This document shows positions 44,792 to 54,354 of a stretch of DNA of 64,000 nucleotides, one piece after another. Under the pieces are notes generated by a model, which saw nothing but the letters and a program-made list of their open reading frames with translations, searched no databases and had not been told where the DNA came from. Both the position numbers and the translations under genes were made by a program. Location of the stretch: positions 1,054,001-1,118,000 of the forward strand of contig CAWFRO010000011.1 of the NCBI GenBank assembly GCA_963818225.1, in the 5' to 3' direction. This DNA is from Palsa-504 sp963818225 (GTDB lineage Bacteria; Actinomycetota; Actinomycetes; Streptosporangiales; Streptosporangiaceae). Each line of letters starts with the position of its first letter. The first letter of the stretch is position 1.

Positions 44792-45760
44792 CTAGATGAC
44801 GTCGTGGCCCGGGTGCGGCTCTGCCGGCACCGCGGGCACCGACCCCAGCCGCCCGGCCTGGTAGTCCTCGAAGGCCTGGACCAGCTCGGCGCGGGTGTTC
44901 ATGACGAATGGGCCGTAGGCCGCCACCGGCTCCCGGATCGGCTCGCCGCCGAGCAGCAGGATGTCCAGGTCCCCGGACGGCGCGGCCGTGACGGTCAGCG
45001 CGTCACCCGGCCCGAACACCGCCAGCTGCCCCATCCGCACCGGGCGCCCGTCCGGTCCCGCGGATCCCCGGCCGGAAAGAACGTAGCCCAGCGCGTTGAA
45101 GTCCGCCCCCCACGGCAGCCGGACCCGGGCGCCGGCCGAGATGGTGGCGTGCACCAGGGAGATCGGGGTGTGCGTGATCCCGGGCCCGGCGTGCCCGCCG
45201 AACGTCCCGGCGATCACCCGCAGCAGCGCTCCACCGTCCGCCGAGGACAGCAGCGCCACCTGGCCCGCGCGGATGTCCTGGTAGCGCGGCGGGGTCATCT
45301 TCAGCCGGGCCGGCAGGTTGACCCAGAGCTGGACGCCGTGGAACAGGCCGCCGCTGACCACGAGCTCCTCCGGCGGCGCCTCGATGTGCAGGAGGCCGGC
45401 GCCCGCGGTCATCCACTGGGTGTCGCCGTTGGTGATCAGCCCGCCCCCGCCGTTGGAGTCCTGATGCCGGAACGTCCCGTCGATGATGTACGTGACGGTC
45501 TCGAACCCGCGGTGCGGGTGCCACGGCGTGCCCCGGGGCTCGCCGGGCCCGTAATCGACCTCACCCATCTGGTCCATGTGCACGAACGGGTCCAGCTGCG
45601 CCAGGTCCACCCCGGCGAACGCGCGCCGGACCGGGAACCCCTCGCCCTCCAGCCCCGACGGGGCGGTGGTGACCCCGCTGACCTCCCGCTCGGCCGCCGT
45701 GACGTCGGGCTCGGGTACCCGGGGCAGGACCAGGATGTTCTCGACGGTGACCGCTGGCAT
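44792..45760 (-). CDS. Pirin family protein
   Basis: A 322-residue bicupin from ATG 45760 with GAGGGGAAG upstream. PWHPHRGFETVTYII gives the metal His pair. GTFRHQDSNG and the WMTAGAGLLHIE segment complete the Fe-binding His/His/His/Glu set. The C-terminal cupin has LGGEPIREPVAAYGPFVMN. Pirins include quercetinase-like dioxygenases and redox-responsive regulators. The gene converges on the ferredoxin, and a connection with redox status is only suggested by position. Confidence 0.9.
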   Translation of the reverse strand: MPAVTVENILVLPRVPEPDVTAAEREVSGVTTAPSGLEGEGFPVRRAFAGVDLAQLDPFVHMDQMGEVDYGPGEPRGTPWHPHRGFETVTYIIDGTFRHQDSNGGGGLITNGDTQWMTAGAGLLHIEAPPEELVVSGGLFHGVQLWVNLPARLKMTPPRYQDIRAGQVALLSSADGGALLRVIAGTFGGHAGPGITHTPISLVHATISAGARVRLPWGADFNALGYVLSGRGSAGPDGRPVRMGQLAVFGPGDALTVTAAPSGDLDILLLGGEPIREPVAAYGPFVMNTRAELVQAFEDYQAGRLGSVPAVPAEPHPGHDVI

Positions 45761-45893
45761 GGCTTCCCCTCTCGCCGGTAAGTGCCAGCATAACTTCGTT
45801 TGAAAGTTCAATTATTCCGAACGGTCCGTGGTACCCGCCCGCAGCGCCCGTGTCGTCACGGGTGAGGCCCGATTGTTGCCGTAGGCTGCCATA

Positions 45894-47015
45894 ATGGACA
45901 GCGACCAGACGCCGCCTCCCCCCAGTTACGCCGCAGCGGGCGTGGACGAGCTGCGCGAGCAGGACGTGTTTGCCCGGGCCATGCGCCCCTGGCTGGCCCG
46001 TACCGCGGCCCGGTCCCCGATGGTGACCAGCATCACCGGCCTGGCCAGCGGCTATTTCGCCACCATCTTGCAGCTGGAGGGCGCCCCGCCGATCGCCATG
46101 AGCACCGACGGCGTGGGCACCAAGATCCTGCTGGCCCGCGAGGCCAACCGGTGGGAGCCGATCGGGATCGACTGCGTGGCCAACAACGTCAACGACATCA
46201 TCTGCGTGGGCGCGGTGCCGCTCGCGCTGCTGGACTACGTGGCCACCGACCGGATCGACGAGGGCGTGCTGGAGGAGATCGCCCGGGGCCTGTACCTGGG
46301 CGCCGACCTGGCCGGGATCGCCATCCCGGGCGGCGAGATCGCGCAGATCGGCCCGATGCTGGCCGACGCGTCCGGCGGCCGCCCGATGCTGGACCTGGTC
46401 GGCACCGCGATCGGGGCGCTGCCCCCGGGCCGCAATCCGATCGACGGATCAGGCGTCCGGGCCGGTGACGTGATCATCGGCCTGCCCAGTTCCGGCCTGC
46501 ACAGCAACGGGTACTCGCTGGCCCGGCACGTCCTGTTCGGCGCGGCCGGGATGAAGCTGGGCGACCGGGTGCCGGGTACGGCCCGGCACCTGGACGACGC
46601 GCTGCTGCAGCCGACCCGGGTCTACGTGGCCGCGGTGCAGGCCCTGTGGGCGGCGGGCGTGGAACCGCGGGGCCTGGTCAACATTTCCGGCGGCGGCCTG
46701 CTCAACCTCGGCCGGCTGGCCGCCGACGTGTCCTACGAGCTCGACGCGCTGCCGCCCCCGCCGCCGGTGTTCGGCTTGATCGCGGACGCGGGGAACGTCC
46801 CGGCCGCCACCATGTACGCGACGTTCAACATGGGCACCGGGTTCGCCATCGTGGTCCCCGCGGCCCGGCAGCAAGCCGCGGTGGCCGCGCTGAAGAGCGT
46901 GGGGGAGGAGCCCGCCCGGGTGGGCTGGGTCACCGGCCGTCCCGGCCGGGCCGTGTCGATCCCCTCGGCCGGCCTGCGCGGCCGGGGCGACACCTTCCAG
47001 GCCATCCCGGTCTGA
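45894..47015 (+). CDS. purM: Phosphoribosylformylglycinamidine cyclo-ligase (AIR synthetase)
   Basis: A 373-residue PurM-fold enzyme from ATG 45894. PPSYAAAGVD at the N-terminus, MSTDGVGTKILLA, DCVANNVNDIICVGAVPL, the glycine-rich GLPSSGLHSNGYSL and MYATFNMGTGF are diagnostic. It closes the imidazole ring in purine synthesis using ATP. The gene stands alone, as often in actinomycetes where pur genes are scattered. Length and motifs are normal. The downstream end is followed by a short tandem repeat array. Confidence 0.92.
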   Translation: MDSDQTPPPPSYAAAGVDELREQDVFARAMRPWLARTAARSPMVTSITGLASGYFATILQLEGAPPIAMSTDGVGTKILLAREANRWEPIGIDCVANNVNDIICVGAVPLALLDYVATDRIDEGVLEEIARGLYLGADLAGIAIPGGEIAQIGPMLADASGGRPMLDLVGTAIGALPPGRNPIDGSGVRAGDVIIGLPSSGLHSNGYSLARHVLFGAAGMKLGDRVPGTARHLDDALLQPTRVYVAAVQALWAAGVEPRGLVNISGGGLLNLGRLAADVSYELDALPPPPPVFGLIADAGNVPAATMYATFNMGTGFAIVVPAARQQAAVAALKSVGEEPARVGWVTGRPGRAVSIPSAGLRGRGDTFQAIPV

Positions 47016-47016
47016 C

Positions 47017-47128
47017 GCCTCAGTCGCCATCGAGCCCGTCAGTCGGCGTCAAGCCCGTCAGTCGCTATCAAGCCCGTCAGTCGGTCGAGCCCGTCAGTCG
47101 GGCGTCGAGCCCGTCAGTCGCCATCAAG
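47017..47128. repeat. Five copies of a ~15-bp repeat (CGAGCCCGTCAGTCG) between purM and the deacetylase
   Basis: The core AGCCCGTCAGTCG recurs at roughly 47034, 47053, 47073, 47088 and 47109, with one degenerate unit at the left. The rightmost copies overlap the C-terminal codons of the deacetylase gene on the minus strand. The array therefore seems to have grown by duplication of that gene's end. Confidence 0.7.
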
Positions 47129-48316
47129 GGAGTGCAGCTGCGGGGCGATTCCCGAGAAGCTGGCCGCGGTCAGCGGCGTCGGGTTCAGGTGCAGCGCCCG
47201 GATCTCCTTCAGCAGGGCGGTGAGCTGCTGGCCCAGCCCGGGAACCCAGTGCAGGATGACGATCTCGCCCGCGCTCAGCGGCTTGCCGTTCCAGGTCTGG
47301 ATGCGGTCGCCGGTCATGGTGGCGCTCCAGCCGGCCAGGGCGGTCAGCCCGCCCCGGGCGGCCGCCACCTGCACCGTGTGATCGAAGGCCCCGTACGGCG
47401 GGCGGCCGATGGCCGGGGTCTGGCCCAGCCAGCGGCCCAGATCCGTCCGGTCCTGCCCCCACTGGGTGGTGGCCTGGCTGAGCGTGACCTTGGTCAGGTA
47501 GGGGTGCGAGACCGTGTGATCCCCGATGATCCCGCCCGCGGCCGCGAATTCTTTCCAGTAGCCGAGGTTCTCCTTGGCCGCATCGGCGATGAGGAACGCC
47601 GTGATCGGCAGGTAGTTCTGGTGCATGAGGGTCAGTACCTGCTGGCTGGGCGTCCAGCCGTCGTCGATGGTGATGTAGATGGCGCGCCCGGCCGAGTGCG
47701 CGAAGCAGTACAGCTGGGCGGCCGACTTGGCCGGGCTCGGGGCCTGCGCCCGGGCGGGGATGGTGACCGGGACGACCGCCTGCTCGCCGTCCTGTGCGGT
47801 CAGCCGCAGGCTGCCCGCGCACGCGGTCGCGCCTTCGGCCACGGCCAGCTGCGAGGAGGCCACCATGGCGACCGTATCGGTGCCGCACAGCACCTGCGCC
47901 GGCCCGGCCTGCAACGGGCTGGAGGTGTACCCCAGCCACCGGCCGGCACTGGTGCCGGAGGACAGGATCCGCGGCGCCGGCGGGGCGCTGACCGTGACCG
48001 TCCTGGTCAGCTGCTGCGGGCCGGTGAGCTGGACGACCAGGGTGGTCCGGGCGCCCGGGGGCACCGGGACCCGGACCGTGGCGCCGGCCGCGGACCAGTG
48101 TCCGGCTGGCCCGTCGCCGTCCTCGGACACCGCCACCCGGCTGCGGGCCAGGACCTGCTTCCCGGCGGTCCCGGCCGGCGACGTCACCTGGATCGTCACG
48201 GTATTCGAGGCGGGCGACAGCACCCACCCCAGCCGCAGCGGCACCGGCGCAGGCCCGGACCGGCCCAGGCATCCGGCTACCACCGCGACCAGCGACAGGG
48301 CCGCGATGAGGACCAT
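47114..48316 (-). CDS. Lipoprotein polysaccharide deacetylase (NodB domain)
   Basis: A 400-residue protein from ATG 48316, the only standard start in frame; codons just upstream encode a basic stretch, so the true start may be non-standard. The signal ends in the lipobox VVAGC (C16). A beta-rich region (30-190) precedes the NodB domain. TIDDG (D218, D219) is motif 1, HTVSHPYL (H267, H271) motif 2 and RPPYG motif 3. It would remove acetyl groups from extracellular N-acetylglucosamine-containing polymers such as peptidoglycan. It has no operon partner. Confidence 0.87.
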   Translation of the reverse strand: MVLIAALSLVAVVAGCLGRSGPAPVPLRLGWVLSPASNTVTIQVTSPAGTAGKQVLARSRVAVSEDGDGPAGHWSAAGATVRVPVPPGARTTLVVQLTGPQQLTRTVTVSAPPAPRILSSGTSAGRWLGYTSSPLQAGPAQVLCGTDTVAMVASSQLAVAEGATACAGSLRLTAQDGEQAVVPVTIPARAQAPSPAKSAAQLYCFAHSAGRAIYITIDDGWTPSQQVLTLMHQNYLPITAFLIADAAKENLGYWKEFAAAGGIIGDHTVSHPYLTKVTLSQATTQWGQDRTDLGRWLGQTPAIGRPPYGAFDHTVQVAAARGGLTALAGWSATMTGDRIQTWNGKPLSAGEIVILHWVPGLGQQLTALLKEIRALHLNPTPLTAASFSGIAPQLHSLDGD

Positions 48317-48544
48317 CGCGCGCCGGAACCTGTACCGCCCGGCGGACGGGCGCGCCGGGCCGCCGTAGCCGGGGGCCGGCCCGCGGCGTAGCCCGTTTCC
48401 CGTGTATTCACAGGATCATTTTTTCGTTAACTCCGGTTAATTCCGCGGACGCGGGTGCTGCTTTCTCCCGTGTCGGCCGTCCCGGGGCGTAATCGGCGGA
48501 TAGCCACCCAGTCCTGATCGCCTCGGCCGCGATACCGTCTAGGC

Positions 48545-49939
48545 ATGGATGCCCGCGCCTACGTCGAGTCACACGCCCGCGAGTTCATCGATGACCTGAA
48601 GCAGTGGCTGGCCATCCCGTCGATCTCCGCCGACCCGGCCCGGCACGGCGACGTGCGCCGCAGTGCCGGATGGCTGGCCGCGCACCTGAGCCGCACGGGT
48701 TTCCCGGTGGCCGAGGTCTGGGACACTTCGCCGGACGGGCTGCCCGCGGTGTTCGCCGAGTGGCCGGCCGCCGATCCGTCGGCGCCGACGGTACTGGTCT
48801 ACGGCCACCATGACGTCCAGCCGGTCGAGCCGCTGGAGGAATGGGACAGCCCGCCGTTCGAGCCCGCCGAGCACGACGGGCTGCTGCTGGGCCGGGGCGC
48901 GTCCGACGACAAGGGCCAGGTGCTGTTTCACTCGCTGGGCCTGCGGGCCTGCCTGGCCGCCAGCGGCGCCGCCGCGCCGCCGGTCACGGTCAAGCTGCTG
49001 ATCGAGGGCGAGGAGGAGTCCGGTTCGGCGCACTTCGCGGCGCTGCTCCGGCGTAAGCGGGACCGGCTGGCCTGCGACGTGGTCGTGGTCAGCGACACCA
49101 CGATGTGGGCCGCCGACGTGCCGTCCATGTGCATCGGCATGCGCGGGCTGGCCTCGGCCGAGGTCACGCTGACCGGTCCGGTCCGGGACCTGCACTCCGG
49201 GTCGTTCGGCGGCGGGGTGCCGAACCCGCTGCACGCGATGACCGCGCTGCTGGCCGGGCTGCACGATGAGGCGGGCCGGGTGACGCTGCCCCGCTTCTAC
49301 GACCGGGTGCTGGCCCTGTCCGAGCAGGAGCGCGAGCTGTTCGCCCGGCTGCCCTTCGACGAGAAGCAGTGGCTCGCCGACGCCGGGCACAGCGGCGCCG
49401 CGTCCGGCGAGGAGGGCTTCACCACCCTGGAGCGGATCTGGGCCCGGCCCACCGCGGAGATCAACGGGATGTGGGGCGGCCACACCGGCCCGGGCGGAAA
49501 GACCATCATCCCGCGGGCCGCGCACGCCAAGGTCTCCTTCCGCCTGGTCGCCGACCAGGATCCGGCCGACGTGCTGGCCGCGTTCGGTGAGTACGTGCGG
49601 GCCCGTACCCCGGCCGGGCTGACCGCCGAGGTGACCACGGCGCCCGCGGTCCGCCCCAGCCACTCGCCGATCACCTCGCCGGCCGTGCAGGCCGGCCGCC
49701 GGGCCATGCAGCGGGCGTTCGGCCGTGAGGTGCTGTTCACCGGGGAGGGCGGCAGCGGCCCCGAGGCGGACCTGGCCGAGATCCTGGCCGCGCCGCTGGT
49801 ATTCGTGGCCGTCGGCCTGGACGCGGATCAGATCCACGCCCCGAACGAGGCCATCGACGTAGCAAGGCTGCTGCGGGGCGCCGAGGTGTCGGCGTACCTG
49901 TGGGAGGAACTCGCCTCGGCCGGCCAGGAGCTGCGGTGA
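48545..49939 (+). CDS. M20-family dipeptidase
   Basis: A 464-residue metallopeptidase from ATG 48545. Metal and catalytic residues lie in YGHHDVQP (H88, D90), GRGASDDKGQ (D121/D122) and IEGEEESGS (Glu pair near 154). The bacterial exopeptidase dimerisation domain includes RDLHSGSFGG. GEGGSGPEADL and DQIHAPNEAI carry the C-terminal metal histidine. It matches dipeptidases of the CNDP/ArgE-DapE group. It overlaps the nudC-like gene by four bases (GTGA). Confidence 0.9.
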   Translation: MDARAYVESHAREFIDDLKQWLAIPSISADPARHGDVRRSAGWLAAHLSRTGFPVAEVWDTSPDGLPAVFAEWPAADPSAPTVLVYGHHDVQPVEPLEEWDSPPFEPAEHDGLLLGRGASDDKGQVLFHSLGLRACLAASGAAAPPVTVKLLIEGEEESGSAHFAALLRRKRDRLACDVVVVSDTTMWAADVPSMCIGMRGLASAEVTLTGPVRDLHSGSFGGGVPNPLHAMTALLAGLHDEAGRVTLPRFYDRVLALSEQERELFARLPFDEKQWLADAGHSGAASGEEGFTTLERIWARPTAEINGMWGGHTGPGGKTIIPRAAHAKVSFRLVADQDPADVLAAFGEYVRARTPAGLTAEVTTAPAVRPSHSPITSPAVQAGRRAMQRAFGREVLFTGEGGSGPEADLAEILAAPLVFVAVGLDADQIHAPNEAIDVARLLRGAEVSAYLWEELASAGQELR

Positions 49940-50886
49940 CCTCGCCGGAGCGGTCCGGGCCCGCCGAGCTCGCCCTGTCCCGGGGCACGGTCGATCGGGT
50001 CACCCACCGGCGGAACGACGCGGACTGGATCGACCGGGCCTGGAAGGACCCCGGCACCCGCGTCCTGGTCGTCCTCGACGGCCAGGCCATGGTCCGCGAC
50101 ACCGCCGACGGGCCGGAGCTGATCTTCCTCCAGCCGGAGCAGGCGCCGCCGGGGACCCGGTTCCTGCTCGGCCAGGACTCCGCCGGGGTGGTCTACTTCG
50201 GCGTGAGCGGGCCGCTGCCGGACTGGCCGGAGGGCGGGCAGGCCCAGTATGACCGGCACGCCGGCCACGGGGTGCATCCCGCCGCGCTGCGCGACGTGGG
50301 GGCGATACTGTCCGACCGCGACGCGGGACTGCTCACCCACGCGGTGGCCCTGGCCAACTGGCACGACACGCACACGCACTGCCCGATCTGCGGGTCCGTC
50401 ACGGTACCCGATCCGGCCGGGCATTCCGCTCGCTGCCCGGTCGACGGCAGCGAGCACTTCCCGCGCACCGACCCAGCGGTGATCATGCTGGTCACCGATC
50501 CGCAGGACCGGTGCCTGCTGGCCAGCAACGCCCGCTGGCCGGGCCGCCGCGTCTCGATCCTGGCCGGGTTCGTGGAGCCGGGCGAGTCTGCCGAGCAGGC
50601 CGTGATCCGGGAGGTGGCCGAGGAGACCGGGATCGTGGTGACGAACGTCCGGTACGTGGCCAGCCAGCCCTGGCCGATGCCGCGCAGCCTGATGCTGGGC
50701 TTCCGGGCCGACGCCCCGGCGGGCCAGGTCATCGCCGTCGACCAGGACGAGGTCACCGAGGCGAACTGGTACAGCCGCGCCGACCTGCTCGCCGCGGTCA
50801 CCGAGCAGAACCTGGGCCTGCCCGGGCCGGTGTCGATCGCCCGGCACATCATCGAGGCCTGGTACGGCGGCCCCCTCCCCGCGTGA
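49936..50886 (+). CDS. nudC: NAD(H) pyrophosphatase, NudC family
   Basis: A 316-residue Nudix protein from GTG 49936. The zinc ribbon has C149, C152 and C167, but the fourth position is D170 (CPVDG) instead of Cys. HFPRTDPAVI leads to the Nudix box GFVEPGESAEQAVIREVAEE (211-230). The NADH-specific tail motif SQPWPMPRS follows. The family cleaves NADH to NMNH and AMP and can remove NAD caps from RNA. The altered zinc site may still bind metal through Asp. It is co-transcribed with the M20 peptidase. Confidence 0.9.
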   Translation: MTSPERSGPAELALSRGTVDRVTHRRNDADWIDRAWKDPGTRVLVVLDGQAMVRDTADGPELIFLQPEQAPPGTRFLLGQDSAGVVYFGVSGPLPDWPEGGQAQYDRHAGHGVHPAALRDVGAILSDRDAGLLTHAVALANWHDTHTHCPICGSVTVPDPAGHSARCPVDGSEHFPRTDPAVIMLVTDPQDRCLLASNARWPGRRVSILAGFVEPGESAEQAVIREVAEETGIVVTNVRYVASQPWPMPRSLMLGFRADAPAGQVIAVDQDEVTEANWYSRADLLAAVTEQNLGLPGPVSIARHIIEAWYGGPLPA

Positions 50887-51104
50887 CAGCACCGCCGCAT
50901 AACGGCTGCTGTAACGCACTGCCCGAATGACGGCTGCGCTCGAGAGCCAGCAAGTGCGACGCCTCTGGGCGAATCTCTAGGAAGTTGCTGTAGCTCTCTG
51001 AAGGATTGCGTCCGAACGCCGCTTGGCGAGATCCGGTCACGGAACGTAGTCAGAAAAATGCGGTGTCGCTACCGGGAAGACCGGTATGACCTTATGATCG
51101 GGCT

Positions 51105-52846
51105 ATGACGGAACCGGCGGGAATCCACGTAGTCAGAGTGAGCAAGACCGGGTACGTGGACAAGCAGGGCCACCGCAAGGACTACTCCTCGGCCTACCTG
51201 CGCCGCACCTACCGCGAGGCCGCAAGGTCAGAACGAGACCGTCGCCAACCTCTCCGCGCTGCCGGACCATGTCATCGACTGGATCGACGCCGGCCTGAAG
51301 GCCAGCATCTGGTCCCCGCCGCCGGCGCCGTCACCATCACCGGGTCCCTGCCGCACGGCCACGCCGCCGCCGTCCACGCCATGGCCAGGGAACTAGGCCT
51401 GCCCGCGCTGCTCGGCCGGCGGCTGGCACCGGGACCTGACCTGGCCCTGATCATCGCCCGGGTCTCGACCCGGCCTCCAAGCTGTCCACCCTGACCTGGT
51501 GGGCAGACACCACCCTCGGTGCCGACCTCGGCGTCGCCGGTGCGACCACCGATGACATCTACGCGGCGAGGACTGGCTCGGGCACCGGCAGGACGCGATC
51601 GAGGCCGCGCTGGGCCGCCGCCACCTGGCCCCCGAAGCGACCTGGCGCGGATGGCGCTGTTCGACCTGTCCAGCTCGTGGATGGAAGACACGCGGTGACA
51701 CACTGGCCGCCCCGGCTCCTGCCGGGGCGGCAAGAAGGGCTAGTTTCAGCGTGGCGGCCGCCACCGACGAGGCGGTCGCGGTCCGGGTATCCGGCAGCAC
51801 CGGTGACCCGGCCGCGTTCACCGCCATCGCGGATGTGGTCCGCACGAAGTTCGGCCTCGAGCAGATGGTCATGGTCGGCGACCGCGGGATGATCACCAGC
51901 GCCCGGATCGCCGCGCGACCAGCGGGAGGACGGAACCCCGCAGCCTGACGCCTACGGGTGGATCACCGCCCTCCGCGCTCCCGCCATCCGCAAGCTGATG
52001 GCCGACGACGGGCCCCTGCGCTCAGCCTGTTCGACCAGCAGGACCTCGCCGAGATCGCCAGCCCGGACTTCCCCGGCGAGCGGCTGATCGCCTGCCGGAA
52101 CCCGGCCCTGGCCGCGAGCGGGCCCGTAAGCGGCAGGACCTCCTCGCCGCCACGGAGAAACTGCTGGCCCTGATCATCGCCCGGGTGCAGCAGCCTGGCC
52201 GGCGCCGGGCCGATCGGGTCGAGGTCGGCAAGGTGATCACCACCTATAAGACCGGCAAGCACTTCGCCGTCACCATCACCGATCACAGCCTCACCGTCGC
52301 CCGCAAGCAGGACCAGATCGACGCCGAAGCCATGCTCGACGGGTTCTACGTGCTGCGCACCCCGGTCCCCGCCCGCGAGCTCGATGCGGCCGCCGTGGTC
52401 ACCGCCTACAAGAACCTCAAATACGTCGAACGCGACTTCCGGCACATCAAATCCGACGACCTGGACCTGCGGCCCGTCTTCCACCACCTCGAAGAACGCG
52501 TCCGGGCGCAAGTGCGATCTGGATGCTCGCCTGCTACCTGACCTGGCACCTGCGCCGCGCCTGGGCCCCGCTGACCTTCACCGACGAGCAACCGCCCGGG
52601 CAGGACAACCCGGTCACCCGGCCGCCGCTCCGCCGCGGCCCAGGCCAAGGCCTCCGGCCAGCACGATGCGGCCGGGCAGCCCTACCGCAGCTTCCGCGGC
52701 CTGCTCGAGCACCTCGCTACCCTGACCCGCAACCAGGTCCGCTACACCGGCACCCAGATCACCATCGCAATGCTCCTGACCCGACCCCCGCCCAGCGGCA
52801 GGCCTTCGAGCTCATCGGCGCCCCGATCCCGCTGACCTTGAAGTAG
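51105..52846 (+). pseudogene. IS1634-family (IS4 group) transposase, multiply frameshifted
   Basis: Starting at ATG 51105, family segments appear in order but in changing frames. They include RVSKTGYVDKQGHRKDYSSA, LPHGHAAAVHAMARELGLP, STLTWWADTTLGADLGVAG, KFGLEQMVMVGDRGMITSA, DQQDLAEIASPDFPGERLIA, FYVLRTPVPARELD and NLKYVERDFRHIKSD. The final LIGAPIPLTLK ends at 52846. At least five frame changes are needed, so the gene is inactive as given. It is nearly full length, and no clear terminal inverted repeats were found in the flanks. Confidence 0.8.
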
Positions 52847-53005
52847 CCAGAACGCCACCCGGCCGATCCAGCAAAACACCAGGTCAGACCACGAATAACC
52901 TGCCGAATTAGCCGTAACTTCGGTCTAGGGGATGAGGGGAAACGCGAGAACCCCCAGCCCCCCGAGGGGTCACCGACCGGCGCGCAGCAGCGGCCGGCCG
53001 GTAGG

Positions 53006-54354
53006 GTGACCGTCGGGCACCGGGGGAAATGCCGGGCCAGAGCTTCGCGAAGGAGGCTGGACACGCGACCGCGAACGAACTGGGCAGGCAACATCGCCTT
53101 CGGGGCCCCGGACTTTCATCGCCCGGTCTCACTGGGCCAGCTCCAGGCCGTGGTCGCGCGGGCGGGCCGGATCCGCGTGCTGGGCACCGGCCATTCGTTC
53201 AACGATATGGCCGATTCGCCCGGCGCCCAGGTCACCCTGGCGGGATTGCCGCCGGAGGTCTCCGTCGACTCGGCCGCGTCCCTGGCCCGGGTGGCCGCGG
53301 GGCTGAGCTACGCCGAGCTCGCCGGGCGGCTGGACCGGCTGGGCTTCGCGCTGCGTAATCTGGCCTCGCTGCCGCACATCTCGGTGGCCGGCGCCTGCGC
53401 GACCGCCACCCACGGGTCGGGCGCCGCGAACCAGAACCTGGCCGCGGCCGTGGCCGGCCTGACCCTGGTCACCGCGGACGGTGACCTGCTCGAGCTGACC
53501 CGCCGGGACGAGGCCCTCGGCGGCGCTGCGGTCCATCTCGGCGCCCTCGGCGTGGTGTCCAGCCTGCTGCTGGAGGTCGTGCCGTCCTTCGACGTCGCCC
53601 AGCGGGTCTACGAGGACCTGCCGCTGGAGGTCCTCGATGATCACTTCGCCGACCTCATGGCGGCCGGCTACAGCGTGAGCATGTTCACCGACTGGCGCGC
53701 CCCCCGCCTCACCCAGATCTGGATCAAGCAGCGCCTCGATGCCCGGCCTGTCCCCGCCCCCCGGTCCCGCCCGCCGGTCCCCGCCTCCCCGGTCACGCAC
53801 GAGCCATGGTTCACCGCCACGCCGGCCCCGCCCCGCGGCACCCGGTGCCCGGCGTGTCGGCCGACGCGTGCACCGAGCAGCTCGGCCTGCCCGGCCGCTG
53901 GTACGAGCGGCTCCCGCATTTCCGGCCCGAGCTGCGGCCCAGCGTAGGCCGGGAGCTCCAGTCGGAGTACCTGCTCCCCGTGGCGCACGCCGTCCCCGCC
54001 TTGCATGCGCTCAGCCAGATCCGTGACCGCCTGGCCCCGGTGCTGCGGATCTGCGAGATCCGCGCCGTCGCCGCGGACGAGCTGTGGCTCAGCCCGAGCT
54101 ACCGTCGCAGCAGCGTGGCGTTCCACTTCACCTGGATCGCCGACACCGCCGCAGTGCTCCCCGTGGTCGCCCTGGCCGAACGGCAGCTGGCCCCGTTCGC
54201 GCCGCGGCCGCACTGGGGCAAGATCTTCACCACCGCGCCGGAGGCCCTCCGCGCGAGCTACGAGCGCCTGCCGGGCTTCCTCGCCCTGATGCGCCGCCTC
54301 GACCCCTCCGGCAAGTTCCGCAACGCCTACACCACCCGCTACCTAAACCCCTAG
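53006..54354 (+). CDS. Alditol-oxidase-like FAD enzyme, one-base frameshift and no normal start codon
   Basis: The conserved N-terminus (NWAGN) begins around 53075. The frame is open to GTG 53006, but the good ribosome binding site GAAGGAGG (53048-53055) points to a start near 53063, where the codon is ACG. H63 (counting from GTG 53006) in RVLGTGHSFND matches the His that carries covalent FAD in alditol oxidases. ATATHGSGAANQN follows. The first frame ends the homology near 53810. The C-terminal part (TEQLGLPGRWYERLPHF, LSPSYRRSSVAFHFTW, HWGKIF and LDPSGKFRN) is in the next frame to 54354, so one base is missing near 53820. It would oxidise sugar alcohols with O2. Confidence 0.75.

Noticed and set aside
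53006..54354. The FAD oxidase as the missing DprE1 partner of DprE2
   Set aside because: Its N-terminal NWAGN, the His of the GTGHSFN motif and the C-terminal segments fit alditol oxidases better, and it lies 31 kb from dprE2.
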